Source of the DNA: Uranotaenia lowii
Taxonomy: Eukaryota > Arthropoda > Insecta > Diptera > Culicidae
Length of the DNA stretch: 64,000 nt
NCBI RefSeq assembly: GCF_029784155.1
Contig: NC_073692.1
Span: forward strand, 20,837,359-20,901,358
Direction: 5' to 3'
The notes beneath the pieces were generated by a model. It worked only from the letters and a program-made list of their open reading frames with translations, was not told the origin of the DNA and made no database searches. Both the position numbers and the translations under genes were made by a program. Below, one piece after another: positions 57,301 through 64,000 of the stretch. Numbering within the stretch: the first letter of the stretch is position 1; the number at the start of each line of letters is the position of its first letter.

Positions 57301-59790
57301 TGACAAAAATGACAAAAATGACAAAAATGACAAAAATGACAAAAATGACAAAAATGACAAAAATGACAAAAATGACAAAAATGACAAAAATGACAAAAAT
57401 GACAAAAATGACAAAAATGACAAAAATGACAAAAATGACAAAAATAACAAAAATGACAAAAATGACAAAAATGACAAAAATGACAAAAATGACAAAAATG
57501 ACAAAAATGACAAAAATGACAAAAATGACAAAAATGACAAAAATGACAAAAATGACAAAAATGACAAAAATGACAAAAATGACAAAAATGAAAAAAATGA
57601 CAAAAATGACAAAAATAACAAAAATGACAAAAATGACAAAAATGACAAAAAAGAACAAAAAGAACAAAAATGACAAAAATGACAAAAATGACAAAAATGA
57701 CAAAAATGAAAAAAATGACAAAAATGAAAAAAATGAAAAAAAATGACAAAAATGACAAAAATGACAAAAATGACAAAAATGACAAAAATGACAAAAATGA
57801 CAAAAATGACAAAAATGACAAAAATGACAAAAATGACAAAAATGACAAAAATGACAAAAATGACAAAAATGACAAAAATGACAAAAATGACAAAAATGAC
57901 AAAAATGACAAAAATGACAAAAATGACAAAAATGACAAAAATGACAAAAATGACAAAAATGACAAAAATGACAAAAATGACAAAAATGACAAAAATGACA
58001 AAAATGACAAAAATGACAAAAATGACAAAAATGACAAAAATGACAAAAATGACAAAAATGACAAAAATGACAAAAATGACAAAAATGACAAAAATGACAA
58101 AAATGACAAAAATGACAAAAATGACAAAAATGACAAAAATGACAAAAATGACAAAAATGACAAAAATGACAAAAATGACAAAAATGACAAAAATGACAAA
58201 AATGACAAAAATGACAAAAATGACAAAAATGACAAAAATGACAAAAATGACAAAAATGACAAAAATGACAAAAATGACAAAAATGACAAAAATGACAAAA
58301 ATGACAAAAATGACAAAAATGACAAAAATGACAAAAATGACAAAAATGACAAAAATGACAAAAATGACAAAAATGACAAAAATGACAAAAATGACAAAAA
58401 TGACAAAAATGACAAAAATGACAAAAATGACAAAAATGACAAAAATGACAAAAATGACAAAAATGACAAAAATGACAAAAATGACAAAAATGACAAAAAT
58501 GACAAAAATGACAAAAATGACAAAAATGACAAAAATGACAAAAATGACAAAAATGACAAAAATGACAAAAATGACAAAAATGACAAAAATGACAAAAATG
58601 ACAAAAATGACAAAAGTGACAAAAGTGACAAAAATGACAAAAATGACAAAAATGACAAAAATGACAAAAATGACAAAAATGACAAAAATGACAAAAATGA
58701 CAAAAATGACAAAATGACAAAAATGACAAAAATGACAAAAATGACAAAAATGACAAAAATGACAAAAATGACAAAAGTGACAAAAGTGACAAAAATGACA
58801 AAAATGACAAAAATGACAAAAATGACAAAAATGACAAAAATGACAAAAATGACAAAAATGACAAAAATGACAAAAATGACAAAAATGACAAAAATGACAA
58901 AAATGACAAAAATGACAAAAATGACAAAAATGACAAAAATGACAAAAATGACAAAAATGACAAAAATGACAAAAATGACAAAAATGACAAAAATGACAAA
59001 AATGACAAAAATGACAAAAATGACAAAAATGAAAAAAATGACAAAAATGACAAAAATGACAAAAATGACAAAAATGACAAAAATGACAAAAATGACAAAA
59101 ATGACAAAAATGACAAAAATGACAAAAATGACAAAAGTGACAAAAGTGACAAAAATGACAAAAATGACAAAAATGACAAAAATGACAAAAATGATAAAAA
59201 TGACAAAAATGACAAAAATGACAAAAATGACAAAAATGACAAAAATGACAAAAATGACAAAAATGACAAAAATGACAAAAATGACAAAAATGACAAAAAT
59301 GACAAAAATGACAAAAATGACAAAAATGACAAAAATGACAAAAATGACAAAAATGACAAAAATGACAAAAATGACAAAAATGACAAAAATGACAAAAATG
59401 ACAAAAATGACAAAAATGACAAAAATGACAAAAATGACAAAAATGACAAAAATGACAAAAATGACAAAAATGACAAAAATGACAAAAATGACAAAAATGA
59501 CAAAAATGACAAAAATGACAAAAATGACAAAAATGACAAAAATGACAAAAATGACAAAAATGACAAAAATGACAAAAATGACAAAAATGACAAAAATGAC
59601 AAAAATGACAAAAATGACAAAAATGACAAAAATGACAAAAATGACAAAAATGACAAAAATGACAAAAATGACAAAAATGACAAAAATGACAAAAATGACA
59701 AAAATGACAAAAATGACAAAAATGACAAAAATGACAAAAATGACAAAAATGACAAAAATTACAAAAATTACAAAAATGACAAAAATAACA
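51324..59790. repeat. giant 9-bp tandem array (TGACAAAAA)n, ~940 unit lengths
   Basis: Continuous 9-mer array across about 8.5 kb including the 500-N gap. It is almost perfect from 51330 to about 53090 and from about 55740 to 59750, and indel-ridden between. Rare variants are TGACAAAAG (paired, at about 58616, 58777 and 59137), TGAAAAAAA, AGAACAAAA and TAACAAAAA. Edges decay to GACAAAAATTAC and AATAACAAA. All long ORFs here (MTK, NDK, VIF, LSF, CHF repeats) are by-products of the period. Confidence 0.97.
53629..54128. other. assembly gap of exactly 500 N
   Basis: Gap of conventional size within the array; the true array length is unknown. Confidence 0.99.
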
Positions 59791-60521
59791 AAAAAAATCT
59801 TAATTATTTTTGTTTTACATTTGGTCACGTATTTTGTGTAATTTCAAGACATTTTATGTGTCCTGTCTGTTTTTAAACTTATAATGATATGTTTATCTCA
59901 CATGTCTTGTAATTTTCTTGGCTTTCATTTTCGATCAGCTGTAGGTTATTCTTGTACATATGCCTAGGATTTTCGGATATTTAAAGCAAAGAAAAAATAC
60001 TTTTCCAGCAGTTTCAAATACGAAGTGCTTTATTTTTATTGGTGTAGAAATAACTTGAAAAAAGGCAGTTTTTTCCGGAATCTTTTTGTTACCTTTTAAT
60101 TTAAATAAAAAGTTGCGAATTATTTAAGGTTGCATGTTTCTTTTTAAAATTACTAGCTAAAACACTAAATGAAAAAAATATGTTTGTTTATGTTTTGCAT
60201 GCATCGATTTGGCATTTATTGGTTCAGAAAATCACAAGTCAGAATCATTCGAAAGCCGTGCACTGCTAGTTTTAGCATCCATAGTTTGACGTAAGCTTAC
60301 ACACTTGTTTTATATTCTTCTTTGACTTATCCGCTTTATAAATATGAATCAAATCTCTCTTAGCGTTAATGTAATGTTTTTTTTAAAGTATTCATTTCTT
60401 GACCTTTGTTTTTATATTAAACTCTACGTATATCACATTGAATGCTTTCTGTTTTATTTGTTTCTTTGAAAATTCATCACTAAACTTGATAAACAAACTT
60501 AATATGTTAAGGCATGAAAAA
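59791..60521. other. AT-rich intergenic DNA
   Basis: Nothing recognised. Confidence 0.4.
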
Positions 60522-60610
60522 TAGACTGATTCGATTTGGGACATTTTTTTGAATTTCTCAAACCCCGGTGTTGGAGAAATTCAAAAATGACCCCAAATTG
60601 ACTCAGTCTA
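60522..60610. mobile_element. 89-bp mini foldback, hAT family A copy 3
   Basis: TAGACTGATTCGATTTGGGA at the left and TTGACTCAGTCTA at the right, with TTTCTCAAACCCCGG and GAGAAATTCAAAAATGACCC between. Only the outermost ~40 bp of each arm of the 817-bp element remain. No clear 8-bp duplication is left. Confidence 0.7.
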
Positions 60611-61420
60611 GTAAAATTGTCTTAACTTTCACTTCAACTTCCCGCTTGAGTGAAACTTCTCCGCGAAACATTGGACAAGAGCTTATTTTAGGGTGAGATT
60701 TTCAATATTTTTATTTTAACTGAATGGGTAAATTCTTCCTTGCAAATTATAATTTGAATGAATGTTGAACCCAATTTTCAGAATGATGTTTGCCGAAAAT
60801 GCAAAATTAATTTTATTTTTCATAGAAATACTAATCCTGATTTTTTTTCGAAGGTGATCGAGAGAATTGGAGAAACATGAGGTATCAAAACAGGAAAGAA
60901 TATAAGCCGTAACATTGGACCATGAGTTGCAGCAAGCACGAAGCAATCGACCATGTGCACGCACGCATGTTATTATGGTTGCCACATGTACAGATGTATC
61001 TAAATATAAAAGTACAAATTTATGAACTCATTATTAGTACAGATTCTGTAAGTGCAGATGACAGGTTTTTTGATATTTGGTACAGATTTGTACAGATATT
61101 TTTCATTGAGCATTATTCATAGAACTGCGGCTTTAAATATACCAGGTAAATGATTCTGACTGAACGAAATACTTATAGTTTATCAGCGAAACGGTTAACT
61201 TTTTTTTCAAACTGTGTCAATTACAAACACTTGTGTTGTTAAAAATTAAGAAATTTGTTGTTAAAATTCCACTGAGTACTCATATATTGTTGGTACAGAT
61301 TTTTTTCAAAAAAGTACAGATGAAAAAAATTTTTTTTGCTTAAAAGTAGACATTTTTATGTGGCAACGTTGGTGGTGATAGAGAAACAAGAGAGATCAAT
61401 AGTGGGATAGATCACATGCA
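60611..61420. other. AT-rich intergenic DNA
   Basis: ACAGATTTGTACAGAT-like short repeats at about 61080-61100 and 61290-61320; no gene. Confidence 0.35.
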
Positions 61421-61589
61421 TGGTTGCCAACATTTTTTTCTCTCCAAAATTCAGGAAACCGTGACTATAAAAATCAGGATAAATCAAGCTTCAATAAAAT
61501 AAGCCGAACTGAATACTTTTTTGTCTTTCATATAAAAAGGTCTAGTTATCGATCATGGTGAAACCTCGTAATGTTACTGAATTATTTTT

Positions 61590-62820
61590 TTTAATATTTT
61601 TCACCACTTCATATTTTTTCACCAATAGAATCGTTATAAAATTGCCTTTCTAGTGAATACAAATTAATAAGAGAAATCTTGCGTGAATATATGCAAAATC
61701 AAGTGGAAAATTGAATTTAAGTGCAAAAAAATCTTAGGAATGGCAACTTGACAAAATGTTAAAAAAACAGCTACATATGTATGAAAATTCGTCGAAAATT
61801 CTGTGTTTCGTATTTTGAAAACCTAAAGATGTAAAATTGTGCCCAAATTACGTCAACTTTCAAAGTTTCAAATCCTTTTTTCAAAATTTCTCTGGTATGA
61901 CTTAAACAATTTTGAGGATTCATTAATTGAAAAGTACTGTTTTCACACCACTTTTTTTTTACAATTTCTGGGGTCATGATCTTAAAAATTTCAAAACAAT
62001 ATATCCAGATCTGCAACGTTTAGCTTCTATCTACAGTTTTCTTGGACACAAAGTTAATTTTTTTAGGCATTCCGTAGCTGATATACAGTCTTCTTTCCGA
62101 ACCATGTTTTTCGAATATTTTTTTTTCTTGGATTTTGAATGATGGAAAACTGAAATGTTGAAGGTGATATAAGAGAGAGAGAGAGAGAGAGAGAGAGACA
62201 CATTTGAATTACATCACGAGGTTTTCTAAAGTTTTAAATTTTGAAAAATCGGTTGACAAAAAAGATAGATATAGCGGTTTTAAGCGAGAAGTGTCAAGTT
62301 GATACTCATGTTCTGATAAGGGTGTCAACAGATTTAAAATTCCTGCGATAATCTTTGCAAATTTAAAAGTGATAATTCAATATTAAAAAAATCAGAAGAA
62401 TAGAAGAAATATTTAATCTTAATTATGAAAAAAATCTCAACTTTACACTTCGCAAATAGATAATATTGCACTTATGGCTTCTGAAGAACACAACAAATAC
62501 TAGAATGATTGTGGGGCAAATGCAAATCCAAACAATTGAAGTATATATATGATCAAGTCACTGACGTATCATAAAACGGACTAGTTGAGATATAAATTTA
62601 ATTTGAAAAAAGCTTCCCGGGCCGCAAAAGAAGGTCTCGAGAGCTGCATCCCAGCTTTAGACTCCTTAAGGAATTTTTTTACGGCTTTCAAGGAGCGTAT
62701 TATGAATTCATTGGGGATCCCAAAAGATGTTTTTTTTAATTTGCGTGCGTCTGCAAAAAGTTTAAATCCTCCAAACTTCAAATAGTGTCATATTGACGTT
62801 TTAGGGGGGATAAAGGTTAA
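61590..62820. mobile_element. TTAA/CCCT-type (piggyBac-like) element, copy 2
   Basis: Colinear with 14020-14885 through TCTTGCGTGAATATA, TCTGTGTTTCGTATTTTGAA, TAGCGGTTTTAAGCGAGAAG and GTGTCAAGTTGATACTC. It ends near GATAAAGG-TTAA (62811-62819), whose reverse complement TTAACCTTTATCC resembles the copy 1 end. The left terminus is not recognisable. A (GA)n run and about 460 bp of extra sequence distinguish it from copy 1. Confidence 0.55.
62171..62201. repeat. (GA)n microsatellite
   Basis: About 15 GA units within piggyBac-like copy 2; absent at the homologous place in copy 1. Confidence 0.9.
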
Positions 62821-62975
62821 AATGTACATTATTCTGTTTATAGAAACATAAAATTTTCCATAAAAATTAGAAAATCAGGCAAAATCAATTAAGAGTTCAT
62901 GGAAGCTTATCAGGTTTTCAGGATGGACCTCGAAAAATCAGGCAAATCCTGAAAAATCCGGCACATTGGCAACCC

Positions 62976-64000
62976 TGTATACATAGTGGTTTTCGATAGA
63001 AGGTCCAGCAGTTGATCGGCGAAGCTCGACGTGTACGCATTTTATATTTTGGAAACGCTTGGCAAAACAAACAAAACAAAGTGTCGTTGATCTATTCTTG
63101 TGAGTGACAGACAAGTCTGAGTGATTCTCTGAAGTGGGATTCGTAAGAATCGTAACATCACGTGTATTTTTTTTTAAATTCATGATATTAACGGCTTATG
63201 TCCTTTCATCATTCTTTGATATATACTTTCCGTCACCTTAAACAAAATAGGATTAGTAAATGTACCAAAGCGAATTCATAACATAAGTATTAACTAATCC
63301 TGAGTATTAAATTGTTCTTTTGGTGAAATATTTAAAAAAAAATTGGGTTTTTACTGTGCTAATTTTTTTTTTGAAATTTTGTCTTTCGAAGAGATTTTTC
63401 CAATAGATTCATTATCAGACAATCGAAGGGGTATAAGTTGACATTTCAGTATCTTTTTCAATGATTATTGAATTATTATTTCTTAACTATATGAATTTAA
63501 CAAAATTTCTAAATCAAAAGTAAGTTCTGATTTCCACATCGTTCTTAATTGAGCTGTATGAAGAACACGCCTGAAGATTCTCTTTGAGAACACTTGTATT
63601 ACCTATATAGTTTAGAAACTAATTCCTTACCCGCTAGAATAGTTCAGCTGAAAACCGAAAGTTGCACACCAGTTCGTTATTCGAATGCCCTTTTGGCTCG
63701 ATTCTATATGAAAGCTAGAAGTTGCTGTCTTCGCAAAATATGTACACAATGTTTTATCGCTTACTTTGTTCTATTTACATATAAAATCTACCTATAATCC
63801 CTTCTGGGAAATCTGACTGTAACTGTTTCGGAAAAATGTACAAAGCTATGCTTGGAGAAAGAGAAGGAACAAAACTTCGAAACAAAAGCAGTTAACATGC
63901 ACTTGAAAGCACACGACTAATCCCTAAATGGAAAAGCGGCAAAGGTAAAGTTGTTGTTGTTATGAATCATCTCCTCCCACCAATAATAATCGAGCGAGTG
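62976..64000. other. intergenic DNA, nothing recognised
   Basis: Slightly less AT-rich patches at 62990-63130 and 63600-63720 with short ORFs lacking known motifs. Confidence 0.35.

Larger units (their letters stand above)
61421..62975. repeat. GGTTGCCAA-ended repeat (family G related), carrying a nested element
   Basis: Left TGGTTGCCAACATTTTTT and right AAAATCCGGCACATTGGCAACCC form a short inverted pair. AAATCAGGATAAATCAAGC and AAATCAGGCAAATCCTG are similar subterminal words. The piggyBac-like element lies between them. Confidence 0.45.

Noticed and set aside
51324..59790. Centromeric or telomeric satellite
   Set aside because: Possible in principle, but the array is only ~8.5 kb, sits beside ordinary transposon-rich DNA, and the unit is not a known telomere repeat; nothing in the sequence supports it.
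51286..59841. Open reading frames of up to 2837 codons on both strands across the giant array (MTK, NDK, VIF, LSF, CHF repeats)
   Set aside because: A 9-bp period keeps all frames without a stop open; frames change only at array indels and run through the N gap. No start context, signal or domain.

Overview
The window looks like chromosomal DNA of a dipteran insect, most likely a culicine mosquito. It is AT-rich and intron-rich. It carries DD37E-type Tc1/mariner (ITmD37E) transposase relics, Jockey-like and RTE-like LINEs, tRNA-derived short repeats, and many non-autonomous hAT, TTAA and TA elements. There is no sign of operons or other prokaryotic organisation. The species cannot be fixed from the sequence alone.

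One cellular gene is convincingly present, on the + strand at about 26.1-42.1 kb. It has five coding exons: 26165-26447, 36413-36667, 39807-39956, 40201-40364 and 40883-42040. Their splice sites and phases agree, giving a 669-residue secreted protein. It has a signal sequence, a furin-like basic site, a short Cys-rich module ending GFGVCC, CUB-type domains, a Gly/Pro then Asp/Glu/Ala-rich linker, and a Cys-rich C-terminus. The gene contains transposon-filled introns of 9965 and 3139 bp. Introns 2 and 4 hold 9-bp minisatellites that are exact reverse complements of each other (consensus GTCAAAATT against AATTTTGAC), flanking exons 3 and 4.

Left of the gene (1-25.7 kb) is mobile-element debris. 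In order it holds a mariner C-terminal relic; a TTAA foldback element; a Jockey-like LINE split by an 817-bp hAT-type foldback with a perfect 8-bp target duplication; a TA element; a second mariner relic; a hAT foldback arm interrupted by a TTAA/CCCT (piggyBac-like) element; and two 1898-bp hAT-type elements in opposite orientation at 16015-17912 and 23250-25147. The flanking 8-mers of this pair are exchanged exactly as expected if the 5.3 kb between them was inverted by recombination (or by assembly).

Right of the gene, a 5'-truncated RTE-like LINE (42433-44073, 9-bp target duplication) lies inside a dispersed repeat that also carries a dimeric tRNA-like SINE. A second hAT-type foldback (46776-47590, perfect 8-bp duplication) follows. 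From 51.3 to 59.8 kb there is an ~8.4-kb array of a TGACAAAAA 9-mer with a 500-N assembly gap. Beyond it are an 89-bp mini foldback and another nested repeat. The giant open frames over the 9-mer arrays are artefacts of a period divisible by three.
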